Assembly (NCBI GenBank): GCA_041686955.1
Contig: JAWLCV010000025.1
Location: 1 to 51,028 of the forward strand
DNA: 51,028 nt
Source: UBA7803 sp041686955
Lineage (GTDB): Bacteria > Pseudomonadota > Gammaproteobacteria > Pseudomonadales > Azotimanducaceae
Reading direction: 5' to 3'
Shown here: piece by piece, positions 31,556-40,556 of the stretch
Layout: every line of letters starts with the position of its first letter
Position numbering within the stretch: position 1 is the first letter of the stretch
The notes under the pieces: generated by a model
Told to the model about the DNA's origin: nothing
Databases searched by the model: none
What the model saw: only the letters and a program-made list of their open reading frames with translations
Position numbers and translations under genes: made by a program

Positions 31556-33547
31556 ATGCTCGAGATCCGTCCGGCCCGATTCGCGGATGCGCTGGCGCTG
31601 GCGCCGCTGCTGCGGTTCGAGGACGCACGGGAGATCGCCGCCTGCTGGGGCCTCGGGGGCCGCGAGGGTCTGGTGTGCTGCCTCTTGAACAGCGACCGGG
31701 CGTACGCCGTGAGCCGATCCGGGGTGATCCGGGCCCTGTGGGGGGTCACTGACGTTCACCGGGACGACGTGCGTCTCGGCGTGCCCTGGCTTCTGGCCAG
31801 CGAGGCCTTCTTTGCGGACGGGCGCAGCCTCGTGCTGCAGAGCCGTGAGTGGGTGCGGGCGCTGCTGCTCGACTACGATGTCCTGGTCAACGCCACCGAC
31901 GCCCGAAACCGCAGTCATCTTCGCTGGCTCACCTGGTGCGGGTTCAGCCTGCTGCGGTATCGCCCGAGCGCCGGTGCGGCCGGAGGCGAATGTGAAGCCG
32001 GAGCCTCTGGAGGCGCGCCGCGGCTGGTGGAGTTCTATATGGTCAGCGAGCGTTGCCGGTGGCCGGCGGCGTCGTTGCGGGGCGTGTTGGCGCGTGCGGC
32101 TCCGGCAGCGCCGGGGATGGCCCCGGAGGTGGCACGCCTGGCGGCTCTGGGTATTCGCTGCCTCGGCGGCACCGGGGCCGATCTCGAGGCCGCCTTGCCG
32201 GAGCTGTTGGCGCTGCTCGCGCCCCAGGATCCGGGGACGGCCGTGAGCGGCGCCGACGTGGAGGGCGGGTGGCGTGAGGTGCTGCCGGAGCGTGCGCGGC
32301 ACGCTGCGCTGGGCCTCCTCGAAGAGATCGCGGCCCGTCACGGCGCGACTGACTCCGCGGTCACGGCCCAACCGTCCCGCCGGTTCTGCGCCACGCTGCG
32401 GCGCCTGACCGAGCTCCGAATGCTCGACGCGCCCCGGGGCCCGGAGGACCTGCTGCTGCGCCGGGGTCCGCGGCCGGAGCACCGGGGGGCGCCCTGCGGC
32501 CCGCCATCAGGTGGCGGGCCAGCACCAAGAGGCGGGGCGGCGCGGCCCCTGGACCTTCTGGCCCGCCGCTACGTTCGGGAGCTGATGGGGGCCTTCGGCG
32601 AGTCGAGGATTCAGTGCTACCGGCTGCGGGCCGAGGCGCTCGGGGTGACGGAGCGGGACCAAGTGCATCCCCCGGGACTCCACCGCCGGCAGCTCGAGCG
32701 CCTGGTGCGGGAGCATCACGTCGCCCTGTCGCTCTCCCTCGGCGGCCGACTGGCCATGTCGGAGCTCGCGCGCCGCAGCGCTGAGCGGCTCGCAACGCCG
32801 CTTCGGGATGGCCAGGCCAGAGCGCGGCTCGTCGGGGCGCTGGAGGCGGACTCGTCCCTTGGCCGGGCCCTGGAGGCCGTCATGGAATGCTGGGCGGTGG
32901 AGAGCGCGGCGGGTACCGTCAGCTCCATGCGCCAGGCCGTGGATCTCGCCAGCGCCGTGGCGGACCGAATGGCGCTGCGCCTGTTGCCGGGGCTGCGGCT
33001 CGGGGCGCTGGTGAGCGGGTACGGCGAGCGCCACCGGTTGTATCGGCTGCTGCGCTCGTGGCTCGTCACGGCCGTGGCCCGCGACGGCGGCGCCCTTGCT
33101 CGAGCGCTGACTCAGCAGGACGTGGTGGCGCTGCTGCTCGGCGCCGCATTCGAGGACGCGTTGCTCGACGCCCGGCCCGGGGCCGCGTGGGATGAGCAAC
33201 TGGAAGCGGTGCTGGCGCGGTGCCTGGAAGCGTTCGGTCCGGGCGTGGCGGTGGACGACGGTTACCGCCACCTGACGGAGCTGCTGATTCCGGCGGTGGC
33301 CCACCCGGCAGCGCCGGCCGCGCAGCTCGGATCGGCGCTGGCCGTCTGGCTGGCCGCGGCCGACGGCCGACTGGCCGAGGTGATCGGCCGGGTGAGCGGG
33401 CTGGTGGACGCGGAGGCTCTTGGGCCGCGGCCGCGCCTGCGGCGCTTTCTGCGCCGGCTCGGCCGGAGCGCGGACATGGTCGAGGTCCGGCGGCATCTGG
33501 GTCTGGAGGGCCACGGCGGTGATCGCGAGCTCCGCTTCATCGCCTGA
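31556..33547 (+). CDS. GNAT-like N-terminus fused to unknown helical domain, in secretion operon
   Basis: This 663-residue protein's first about 165 residues resemble the GNAT-like internal core protein of T7-type phages. EIRPARFADALALAPLLR is followed by REIAACWG (26-33), ALWGV (60-64), VPWLLAS (76-82), and NATDARNRSHLRWLTWCGF (112-130), where GNAT folds bind acyl-CoA. A glycine/proline-rich linker (about 300-345) leads to a mostly helical region (about 345-663) with no recognised motif. The start has AGGAG eight bases upstream. It overlaps the ABC exporter gene by 29 nt. It may acylate the exported protein, as GNAT-fold HlyC does to haemolysin, but this is inference. Confidence 0.7.
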   Translation: MLEIRPARFADALALAPLLRFEDAREIAACWGLGGREGLVCCLLNSDRAYAVSRSGVIRALWGVTDVHRDDVRLGVPWLLASEAFFADGRSLVLQSREWVRALLLDYDVLVNATDARNRSHLRWLTWCGFSLLRYRPSAGAAGGECEAGASGGAPRLVEFYMVSERCRWPAASLRGVLARAAPAAPGMAPEVARLAALGIRCLGGTGADLEAALPELLALLAPQDPGTAVSGADVEGGWREVLPERARHAALGLLEEIAARHGATDSAVTAQPSRRFCATLRRLTELRMLDAPRGPEDLLLRRGPRPEHRGAPCGPPSGGGPAPRGGAARPLDLLARRYVRELMGAFGESRIQCYRLRAEALGVTERDQVHPPGLHRRQLERLVREHHVALSLSLGGRLAMSELARRSAERLATPLRDGQARARLVGALEADSSLGRALEAVMECWAVESAAGTVSSMRQAVDLASAVADRMALRLLPGLRLGALVSGYGERHRLYRLLRSWLVTAVARDGGALARALTQQDVVALLLGAAFEDALLDARPGAAWDEQLEAVLARCLEAFGPGVAVDDGYRHLTELLIPAVAHPAAPAAQLGSALAVWLAAADGRLAEVIGRVSGLVDAEALGPRPRLRRFLRRLGRSADMVEVRRHLGLEGHGGDRELRFIA

Positions 33548-35546
33548 GGATCCGGCAGACGCGACGCTGCGCCGGCACCTGCAACGGCTTCTGGGGCCGT
33601 CCCGCCCCGATCTGGCGGAAGCGTTGCGCCGGCGGCCCCGGGAGGAGTCGACGGCGAGTCTGATCGAGTTCGCTGGCCGCCAGCCGGGGCTGGTCCTCAC
33701 CCGGATGAGCAGCATGGCCGAGCTCGCCGCCGCCACCCGGCGCGCCGTCTGCCTGGGTCCGCAGGAATCGAGCGTGCTGGTGGAGATCGCCGGCCGTGGC
33801 GTGTGCCGGGTGGAGACGGGCCCCGCCGGGCGGGCGGCGCGATTGGACGCCCGGTCGCTGGCGCCTTTGTTCCCGTGCCGCGTCCTCTACCCGGACGCGC
33901 GCCGAGACTCGGAGCACCCCGAGATGGACGGTGCCGGCTTCGCAGTGACCGTCTACCTGCGGCTGCTCGGGCAGCTCCTGGCCCTCGCGATGCCCATCGC
34001 CATGATGCTGGTGGTGGACAAAGTGGTGGGCAACGGCGCGCAGAACACCCTGGTGGTGCTGGTGGGTGGTGTGACGCTCCTCACCGGGTTTCAGTACCTG
34101 TTCTCGGCGGCAGCCGCGGTGCACGCGACCCGCCAGGGCGAAGCGGGGGCGCTGCCCCTGCGAAGCCAGGTCTACCGCGAAGCGGCAGGCTCTGCGGCGG
34201 CCGCGGGGCTGGCGAGCGCGGGCTGGGAAGCGGTCGCCGGATGCGGGGAGATGGCGCGGTTCGAGCTCGAGACCCGGGCCCAGGCCGTGACCGACCTGCT
34301 CTACGCGTTGCTGCTCGGATTGCTGATGTTGGCCTTCAGCCCGCTGCTGCTCTGCGTGTCCCTGGCCTTCGTGCCCCTGTACGCCGGGCTCAGCTTCTGG
34401 AGCGCCCGGCGCACGGAGCGTCATGAGGCGGTGCTCGGCGGCCTGCACGGCCGGCTGGCGGCGGCCTGGTTCGAGAGCACCTCCGCCTCCGAGGTGCTGC
34501 GTGGCCTGGATCTGGTGGAACGCTTCGCCGCCCGCTGGTCGGCGCTGGACGTCCGCCGGGCAGGCGAGCACTACCGGCTGCTGCTTTGGCAACGGCTGTC
34601 CGCCCAGGGCGTGGAGCTGCTGCAGAGGTTGTCGCTGATCACCATCATGCTGGTGGGCGTCTCCGCCGTCATGGCCGGCGCCATGACACTCGGCCAGTAC
34701 ATCGCCTTCAACCTGCTGTCCATGCAGTTCGCCCAGCCGCTGCTGAGGCTCGCCGGCCTGCCGCGGGCCTGGGCGAACCATCGGCGCCAGCGGGCCGGCC
34801 GGGAGACTCTGCTCGAGGCGCTGCGATCCGCCGCCTGGCCTGAAGCAGCCGGCGAGCCGGTGGCCGACGAGGCGCCGGTGCTGCTGGAAGCGCGCGGTCT
34901 TCGGCCGACGGCGGACGGTGATCCGCCGCGGACGTTCGACTTCAGTGTGAGCGGCGGGACGTGGCTGGGGGTCGACGGACCCTCCGGCTGCGGCAAGACC
35001 ACGCTGCTCGGCACCCTGGCCGGGCTGCGGCGCCCGGCTGCCGGGGCCGTGCTGGTGAACGGCGTGGAGTCCGGGCGCTGCGACTGGGCGAGCTGGTCGC
35101 GGCAGGTGCGGCTGGTGGGCCAGGAGCCGGTCATCTTCTCCGACACCATCGCCGGCAACATCGAGCTCGGTGATCCCGGCGCGGCGCCGCCGCAGATTCT
35201 GACGGCGGCGCTGGTGTGCGGCCTGGAACCGCTGCTGCAACGCCTGCCGGAGCATTTGAACACCCGTGTGGGGCCAGGCGGCTGGGCGCTGTCCGGCGGC
35301 GAGCGGCAGCGGGTGGCCCTGGCCCGGGCCATTCTCTCCCGGCCCCGAGTGTTGCTGCTCGACGAGGCCACCTCGGCCCTGGACGTGGCCGCGGAGGCCG
35401 CGCTGCTGCGCCGCCTGCGACGGTATCTTCCGGATGCGGCGGTGGTCGTGGTCTCCCACCGGCGCACCTCCCTCGCCCGATGCGAGCGCACTCTCACCCT
35501 TGCGCCTTCCGCGGGTGCGGACCGACCGACGGTGCACGCCGGATGA
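33519..35546 (+). CDS. Type I secretion ABC exporter (non-catalytic N-terminal domain)
   Basis: This 675-residue exporter combines an N-terminal soluble domain (1-130), about six membrane helices (about 143-410) and one ATPase domain. The N-terminal domain lacks the catalytic Cys and QxxxxDCG motif of peptidase-C39. It looks like a C39-like substrate-binding domain, judged by its place and the closing LAPLFPCRVLYPDA. ATPase motifs: Walker A GPSGCGKT (487-494), signature LSGGERQ (591-597), Walker B VLLLDEA (611-617), switch His647. The GTG at 33519 lies inside the upstream gene. Its stop overlaps the adaptor start as ATGA. It should dimerise in the inner membrane and export a protein with the HlyD-type partner. 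Confidence 0.85.
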   Translation: MIASSASSPEDPADATLRRHLQRLLGPSRPDLAEALRRRPREESTASLIEFAGRQPGLVLTRMSSMAELAAATRRAVCLGPQESSVLVEIAGRGVCRVETGPAGRAARLDARSLAPLFPCRVLYPDARRDSEHPEMDGAGFAVTVYLRLLGQLLALAMPIAMMLVVDKVVGNGAQNTLVVLVGGVTLLTGFQYLFSAAAAVHATRQGEAGALPLRSQVYREAAGSAAAAGLASAGWEAVAGCGEMARFELETRAQAVTDLLYALLLGLLMLAFSPLLLCVSLAFVPLYAGLSFWSARRTERHEAVLGGLHGRLAAAWFESTSASEVLRGLDLVERFAARWSALDVRRAGEHYRLLLWQRLSAQGVELLQRLSLITIMLVGVSAVMAGAMTLGQYIAFNLLSMQFAQPLLRLAGLPRAWANHRRQRAGRETLLEALRSAAWPEAAGEPVADEAPVLLEARGLRPTADGDPPRTFDFSVSGGTWLGVDGPSGCGKTTLLGTLAGLRRPAAGAVLVNGVESGRCDWASWSRQVRLVGQEPVIFSDTIAGNIELGDPGAAPPQILTAALVCGLEPLLQRLPEHLNTRVGPGGWALSGGERQRVALARAILSRPRVLLLDEATSALDVAAEAALLRRLRRYLPDAAVVVVSHRRTSLARCERTLTLAPSAGADRPTVHAG

Positions 35547-36805
35547 GCGCCTCGCCTGGCACCGGTGAGGCCCTGCCGTACCACCTGTCGGCGCTCCGTG
35601 CGGGGGGACTGGGCGGGGCGCTGCTGCTGACCATGGCGCTGTGGGCGGCGGCCACCGACGTGGAGGTGGTGGTCACCGCGCCCGCGGCAGCGCGACCCGA
35701 CGCGGGCGTGGCGGAGCTTCGGGCGCCGGTGGCCGGGCGCGTCGCCGAGGTGCTCTCTGAGGAAGGCGCAGTGCTTTCAGCCGGGGCTGTGGTGGTGGTG
35801 CTGGAATCCGGCGCGGCGCGAGCCCGCTGGCGCAGCGTACGCAGAGCGCTAGTGACCCAGCGGCAGCGGCTGCGCGATCTGCGGTGGGCCGCGGATCTGC
35901 TGGATTCCGGGGCGGCCGCGCCGCCAGGGCTCGGAACGGAGGCACGGGTGCGGCTGGCGGCTCATCGCAGCCGCCTCGCCCGCATCGATGCCGAGCGCCG
36001 GGCTCTGGAGGCGGAGCAGCGGGCGCTGCTCGCGCGCGCGGTGGATCTCCGCGGCCTGCTCGCCATCCGCCAGGAGCGCCACGAGGCGGCCGGGCTGGCG
36101 CACCAGCGGGGCGCGGTGAGCCGCTTCGAGCTGCTGGCGGCCCGGCGCGATCTGGTGGCCCAGCAGGTCGAGCTCGATGCCGCGGCGGCTCGGGCCGAGG
36201 CGCTGGAGCCGCGCATGCGCGCCCTGCTTACGGAGCGGCAGGCGCTGGAGTGGAGCGAACGCCAGGCGCTGGCGGAAGCGATATCGGCTCTGGTGGTGGA
36301 GATCGGCGAACGGGAAGCCGCCGCAGGCGAGGCAGCGGAAAGGCTGCGGCTGGCGCGCATCGCCACCTCCATGGCGGGGGTGCTGGATCGTCTGTCCGTG
36401 ACCGTGGGCGATTTCGTCGCCCAGGGCGAGTCACTGGGCGTGATCGTGCCGCGGAGTCCGCCGTTGCTGTTCGAGACGCGGGTGCCGCCGCGGCAGGTGG
36501 CCTTTCTGCAGCCGGGCCAGCAGTGCCGGATCAAGCTGGACGCACTGCCGTTCGCCCGTTACGGCGCCGTGGACTGCACCGTCGAGCGACTCGGCGAGGA
36601 CGTGGTGACCGACGAGGGGAGCGCGGGGTATTACCCGGTCAAGGTGCGGCCGGCGGCCCAGGTGATTCACGTCCAGGGGCGGGCGGTGCGCCTGCAGCCC
36701 GGTGCGACGGGGTGGGTGGACATCGTCACCGGCCGTCGCAGCGTGCTCGGCTTCGTCACCGAGCCCCTGCGGCGCTTCGCCATGGAGTCCTTGCGCGAGC
36801 GCTGA
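35543..36805 (+). CDS. HlyD-family membrane fusion adaptor
   Basis: This 420-residue periplasmic adaptor has one N-terminal membrane helix (about 20-40), then a lipoyl half-motif (APVAGRVAEVLSEEGAVLSAG). A long alpha hairpin (about 95-270), rich in Arg, Ala and Glu, follows. The second lipoyl half is GVLDRLSVTVGDFVAQGESLG, and a beta-barrel domain holds VPPRQVAFLQPGQQCRIKLDALPF. The C-terminal GFVTEPLRRFAMESLRER is typical of type I secretion adaptors. It would bridge the ABC exporter and an outer membrane TolC-like channel, which is not in this window. ATG 35543 overlaps the exporter stop (ATGA). Confidence 0.92.
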   Translation: MSASPGTGEALPYHLSALRAGGLGGALLLTMALWAAATDVEVVVTAPAAARPDAGVAELRAPVAGRVAEVLSEEGAVLSAGAVVVVLESGAARARWRSVRRALVTQRQRLRDLRWAADLLDSGAAAPPGLGTEARVRLAAHRSRLARIDAERRALEAEQRALLARAVDLRGLLAIRQERHEAAGLAHQRGAVSRFELLAARRDLVAQQVELDAAAARAEALEPRMRALLTERQALEWSERQALAEAISALVVEIGEREAAAGEAAERLRLARIATSMAGVLDRLSVTVGDFVAQGESLGVIVPRSPPLLFETRVPPRQVAFLQPGQQCRIKLDALPFARYGAVDCTVERLGEDVVTDEGSAGYYPVKVRPAAQVIHVQGRAVRLQPGATGWVDIVTGRRSVLGFVTEPLRRFAMESLRER

Positions 36806-36808
36806 GCG

Positions 36809-37519
36809 TCAGGAGTCGACGCCGTTTCCACCGGTCGGGCAGGGGTGCTCCGGGTCGCGGGTATCGCAGACTCGGATGCCTTTGAAATAGGCGGACCACT
36901 CCGCCATGGCCTGAGCCGAAAGCGGCGGGCGGTCTTCCGTCGCCGCCGGCCCGAGTCGGCGCCGGGTGATGACGTAGAACTGCTCCTTGCCCTGAATGGC
37001 CTTCGCCATCACCACCTGACCCTGTGGCCCGTCCTCGAACTCGTTGCAGATCAGTAGCCGCACCGAGGTGGGGTAGCCGTTCTCCAGACCCGAGGCGATG
37101 TTGGTATCCGCGAAGGACTTGCAGCGCTTGGCCAGATCCCGGCTCACGCCCAGCACGAAGTCGATGGGATCCGGTAGCGGACGGCCGGGCTGAGCCTCGA
37201 AAGTCACCCGCTCCATCGTGCCCTCGTCCTCGGCGGCCGGGCCGTATTCCGCCATGCGCAGCGCCGCGGTGGCCAGTGCGCCGGTCTCGATCCAGCCGCC
37301 GGGTGGGCTGGCGAGCAGCAGTTCGCCTTCCTGGGGCGGGCTGACGGCGTCCGCCGTCCCGTCAGCGCCCGCTGCTGGGGCAGCGGCCGCTGCCGGGGCA
37401 GCGGCGGCGCCGGAGCGGTCGGCGGAGTCGGCGCAGCCGGCGGCGGCAGCGGCGATCAGCAAAAGCCATCCGGCTTTCCAGGGACGCGCGGCGCGTGCGT
37501 GCTTCGCCTCGAGGAGCAT
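36809..37519 (-). CDS. Putative lipoprotein of unknown function
   Basis: This 236-residue protein has an N-terminal lipobox (AAAAAGC, Cys near residue 29) after a hydrophobic run, then a roughly 35-residue Ala-rich linker. A folded domain follows (about 65-236) with a few Cys (KRCKSF, LICNEF, VCDTRDPEHPC) that may pair. I recognise no family. It is 2 bases after the secreted cyclase-family stop on the same strand, suggesting co-transcription. Its end lies 3 bases from the adaptor's end, convergently. It may be an outer-membrane or periplasmic protein. Confidence 0.68.
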   Translation of the reverse strand: MLLEAKHARAARPWKAGWLLLIAAAAAGCADSADRSGAAAAPAAAAAPAAGADGTADAVSPPQEGELLLASPPGGWIETGALATAALRMAEYGPAAEDEGTMERVTFEAQPGRPLPDPIDFVLGVSRDLAKRCKSFADTNIASGLENGYPTSVRLLICNEFEDGPQGQVVMAKAIQGKEQFYVITRRRLGPAATEDRPPLSAQAMAEWSAYFKGIRVCDTRDPEHPCPTGGNGVDS

Positions 37520-37521
37520 GG

Positions 37522-38466
37522 TCAGTGAATGGCCACCGGGTTGATGACGGCCTGCACCGAGCCGACGAAGCGCGGCTGGCCGAGCACGAACAGAAACTCG
37601 TGCACGCCGTCGGCGGCCAGCGCGCGGGTATCCATGTTCTCCAGAATGTACACGCCGTTCTTGGCCAGCAGCTCCGGATGCACCGGGAACAGCGTCTGCG
37701 GATCTTCCGACGGCAGCACCTCCACCGCCCAGCTATCCGACCCCACGGCCACCACGCCGAGGCCCGCCAGATAGCGGGCGCCGTCGACGCCGAGCCCCGG
37801 CTCGCCCGCCATGAACTGCTCCTTGTCCGTGTCCGCCACGTTCAGCCAGCCGGTGTGCAGCAGCACCACGTCCCCGGGCTCGATGGTCGTGCCCTGGGCG
37901 CGGGCCACTGCCTCGAGCTCCCTGCGATTGAAGGCGGTGCCGGCGGGTACCACCGCCTCCTGCCGGTGGGCGGCCATGTCGAGCAGCACGCCGCGAGTCA
38001 CGATGGGCGGCAGCTCGTGCACCGAAAGCCGGGTCAGCCCTCGCGGGGTGATGAAATCGCTGGCGTGGATGCCGTTGTAGTAGCGGTGGTCGATACCCAT
38101 GTGGCCGAGCCCGTCGATCTGGCTGCCGATGCCCATCCAGGTGTACAGCAGGTCGTCGTTGCCGGTGGCGCGGTTGCTGCCGCCGGGCATTCCGGTACCG
38201 TCGTCGAGCTGAAGCACGGTGAGGGCGTACTGCCGCGGTGGGTAGGCCGGCGACTCCGGCCCGGTGGGCACCCCCAGGGCGTAGGTCTTGCCGGTCTTCA
38301 CCAGCCGCGCGGCCTGGAGCACCTTCTCCGGCGACAGGTTGTTGATGGCGCCCAGCGTGTCGTCGGCGCCGTAGCGGGACGGGTACCACTCCTCGGCGGC
38401 GCCCGCAGTGGCGGCAGCGGCCATCGCAAGCACCGCCGGGATCATGACGTTCGGCCAGATTCCCAT
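37522..38466 (-). CDS. Secreted cyclase-family (KynB-like fold) metal-dependent hydrolase
   Basis: This 314-residue cyclase-family protein (fold of kynurenine formamidase and isatin hydrolase) has a signal peptide (AVLAMAAAATAGAA, to about residue 24). It has the usual WYPSRYGADDTLGAINNL opening and the SQIDGLGHMG metal-binding motif with Asp and His. His residues in IDHRYY and LHTGW and the late ENMDT element are also typical. Substrate unknown; homologues act on cyclic amides or formamides. It begins with ATG 38466 after AAGGAGGGG, and is the first gene of a two-gene unit with the lipoprotein. Confidence 0.85.
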   Translation of the reverse strand: MGIWPNVMIPAVLAMAAAATAGAAEEWYPSRYGADDTLGAINNLSPEKVLQAARLVKTGKTYALGVPTGPESPAYPPRQYALTVLQLDDGTGMPGGSNRATGNDDLLYTWMGIGSQIDGLGHMGIDHRYYNGIHASDFITPRGLTRLSVHELPPIVTRGVLLDMAAHRQEAVVPAGTAFNRRELEAVARAQGTTIEPGDVVLLHTGWLNVADTDKEQFMAGEPGLGVDGARYLAGLGVVAVGSDSWAVEVLPSEDPQTLFPVHPELLAKNGVYILENMDTRALAADGVHEFLFVLGQPRFVGSVQAVINPVAIH

Positions 38467-38496
38467 GACGTTCCCCTCCTTGTCGTCCCCTCGGGC

Positions 38497-39918
38497 TCAG
38501 GTGTCCCCGGTGCCCCTCGAGTGTTCCTGCAGGCGTCGCGGCAGCAGCCGGTAGATGTTGCCGAAGCTGCCGTTGCTCATGATCACGATGTGGCGCTTCT
38601 TTTGCGGCAGGCGCACCAGCGCGTCCGTCAGCCGCTCCAGGTTATCGAACTGCTGAGCGGGAATCACGCTGTTCTGCACCACCTCGGCAAGATCCCACTT
38701 GATGTTGTCGCCGCGGAACCAGTACACCTGATCGGCGGCCGCGCAGCAGGTGGTGAGGTCCTGACGCAGGGTGCCCAGGGACATGGTGTGCGAGCGCGGC
38801 TCCACCACCGCCACGATCTCCTCGCTTCCCACCCGACGGCGCAGCCCCTGCAGGGTCGTGCGGATGGCGGTGGGGTGGTGGGCGAAGTCGTCGTAGATGC
38901 GCACGTCGCCGATCTCGGCGATCAGGTCCAGGCGGCGGGTGACTCCTTCGAAGCCGCACAGCGCCTCCACCGCCGCCTCCGGCGCCACACCCGCGTGGCG
39001 GGCCGCGGCCACCGCGGCGAGCGCGTTGCTGACGTTGTGCTCGCCGAGCAGCGACCAGCGCACGGTGCCGAGGGATGCGTCGTCCAGGCACACCTGAAAC
39101 TCGCTGCCATCGGCGGCGGCATCGCGGGCAAGCCAGCGCCGGCCCGTGTCCCGCTCGTGAGGCCGGGCCCGCATCGGCGGATCGCCGACGCGCTCTATCG
39201 GGGTCCAGCACCCCTCGGCGAGCACCTCGCTCACCGCGTCGTCGTTGCTGGGCGCCACAATCAGTCCACCCCCCGGCACGGTGCGCAGCAGGTGGTGGAA
39301 CTGGGTCTGAATGGCCCCCAGATCCGGAAAGATGTCGGCGTGATCGTGCTCGAGGTTGTTGATGATCAGGGTACGGGGGCGGTAGTGGACGAACTTGGAA
39401 CGGCGATCGAAGTAGGAGGTGTCGTACTCGTCCGCTTCCACCACGAAGAACCGGCCGCCGCCGAGCCGCGCGGAGCGCTGGAAATTCTTGGGTACGCCGC
39501 CGATGAGATACCCGGGCTCGAGCCCCGCGTGCTCGAGAATCCAGGCCAGCATGCTGGCGGTGGTGGTCTTGCCGTGGGTGCCGGAGGCGGCCAGCACCCA
39601 GCGCCCGGCCATGACCGAGGAGCCGAGCCACTCGGCGCCGGAGGTGTAGCGGATTCCCTGCTCCAGAACGTATTCCACCCCGGGATGGCCGCGGGGAAGG
39701 CCGGCGTTGCCCACCACCACCAGATCCGGCTGCGGATCGAGCTGAGCCGGGTCGAAGCCCTCGAATATCTCGATGTCGGCTGCCGCGAGCTGCTCGCTCA
39801 TGGGCGGGTACAGAGCCTTGTCCGAGCCGGAGACCCGGTAGCCGAGCTCACGGGCGAGCTGGGCCAGGCTGCCCATGAGGGTGCCGCCGATGCCGAGGAA
39901 GTAGATGTGCTGGGTCAT
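38497..39918 (-). CDS. mpl: UDP-N-acetylmuramate:L-Ala-D-Glu-meso-DAP ligase
   Basis: This 473-residue Mur-family ligase recycles cell-wall tripeptide by joining it to UDP-MurNAc. It shows IYFLGIGGTLMGSLA near the N-terminus, where Mpl differs from MurC, then the ATP loop ASGTHGKTTTASML. Further family motifs are EADEYDTSYF, IINNLEHDHADIFP, GEHNVSNALAAVAA and IYDDFAHHPTA. The last two are Mur substrate motifs. The ATG at 39918 was chosen over an upstream GTG-like start because the Rossmann strand follows directly. It acts in the cytoplasm with AmpG/MppA recycling, none of which is here. Confidence 0.95.
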   Translation of the reverse strand: MTQHIYFLGIGGTLMGSLAQLARELGYRVSGSDKALYPPMSEQLAAADIEIFEGFDPAQLDPQPDLVVVGNAGLPRGHPGVEYVLEQGIRYTSGAEWLGSSVMAGRWVLAASGTHGKTTTASMLAWILEHAGLEPGYLIGGVPKNFQRSARLGGGRFFVVEADEYDTSYFDRRSKFVHYRPRTLIINNLEHDHADIFPDLGAIQTQFHHLLRTVPGGGLIVAPSNDDAVSEVLAEGCWTPIERVGDPPMRARPHERDTGRRWLARDAAADGSEFQVCLDDASLGTVRWSLLGEHNVSNALAAVAAARHAGVAPEAAVEALCGFEGVTRRLDLIAEIGDVRIYDDFAHHPTAIRTTLQGLRRRVGSEEIVAVVEPRSHTMSLGTLRQDLTTCCAAADQVYWFRGDNIKWDLAEVVQNSVIPAQQFDNLERLTDALVRLPQKKRHIVIMSNGSFGNIYRLLPRRLQEHSRGTGDT

Positions 39919-39943
39919 TCTGCGGTTCCGGCTGTGGTCGATC

Positions 39944-40456
39944 TCAGGCACCGACGGCGATCTGGCTGACGGCAACGCTCAGCAGGGAGATGGCCATGGC
40001 CACGCCGATGCCCATGGCGAGCTGCACCCCGAGCGCCCGCTGCATGATGAAGCCTTCCACGGCCACCGACCAGATCAGAAACATGAGAAAGGCGAGACTG
40101 GTGGCCACCTCGCCCAGCATCAGGCTGATGGGCAGAACCAGGGCGAAGCAGGCGGTGATGATGAGGTCGCAGCCGAACCATGCGGTGACCGTGGCGACGA
40201 AACGGCCGGTGACGTTGCGCAGCGCCAGCGCCAGTAGCACCAGCAGCGCGACGACGGTCTGGCCGACGATGATGCTGGTGAGGGTATCGAGGAGCGGTAC
40301 TTCGCTGTCGAAGCCGAGGGAGACGAGCAGGCTGCCGATGACGTTGGCGACGATGACCAGCGCGACGAACAGGCCCTGAGTCGGCACGTAGGCGGGGCTT
40401 TGTCGCAGCAGGCAGATCTGCCAGAACAGCTCGATGATGGGTTTCATGCCGGGCAT
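39944..40456 (-). CDS. Membrane protein, possibly YIP1-like
   Basis: This 170-residue protein has about five membrane helices after a short amphipathic N-terminus (KPIIELFWQICLLRQSP). The last residues form another hydrophobic helix. The overall shape recalls bacterial YIP1-type membrane proteins but no diagnostic motif is clear. I chose ATG 40456 because GGTGA lies upstream; an ATG at 40447 has no visible ribosome site. It precedes mpl by 25 bases and may be in its operon. Confidence 0.6.
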   Translation of the reverse strand: MPGMKPIIELFWQICLLRQSPAYVPTQGLFVALVIVANVIGSLLVSLGFDSEVPLLDTLTSIIVGQTVVALLVLLALALRNVTGRFVATVTAWFGCDLIITACFALVLPISLMLGEVATSLAFLMFLIWSVAVEGFIMQRALGVQLAMGIGVAMAISLLSVAVSQIAVGA

Positions 40457-40556
40457 TGCGCAGTCACCGGGAAATTCTCGCACAAAACGTGCCCATCGCC
40501 GACAATGCGCGCTTTCACCGATAACCCGCCCCAGCTCGAGACACGAAGGAGTGGTC

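Noticed and set aside
31556..33547. Prophage remnant
   Set aside because: Only the N-terminal domain is phage-like; no other phage gene, integrase or attachment site is near, and the gene overlaps a bacterial exporter operon.
36809..37519. Immunity protein for the exported small protein
   Set aside because: It is close by, but it is convergent, coupled to a cyclase-family gene and has a lipobox-type start; nothing supports immunity.
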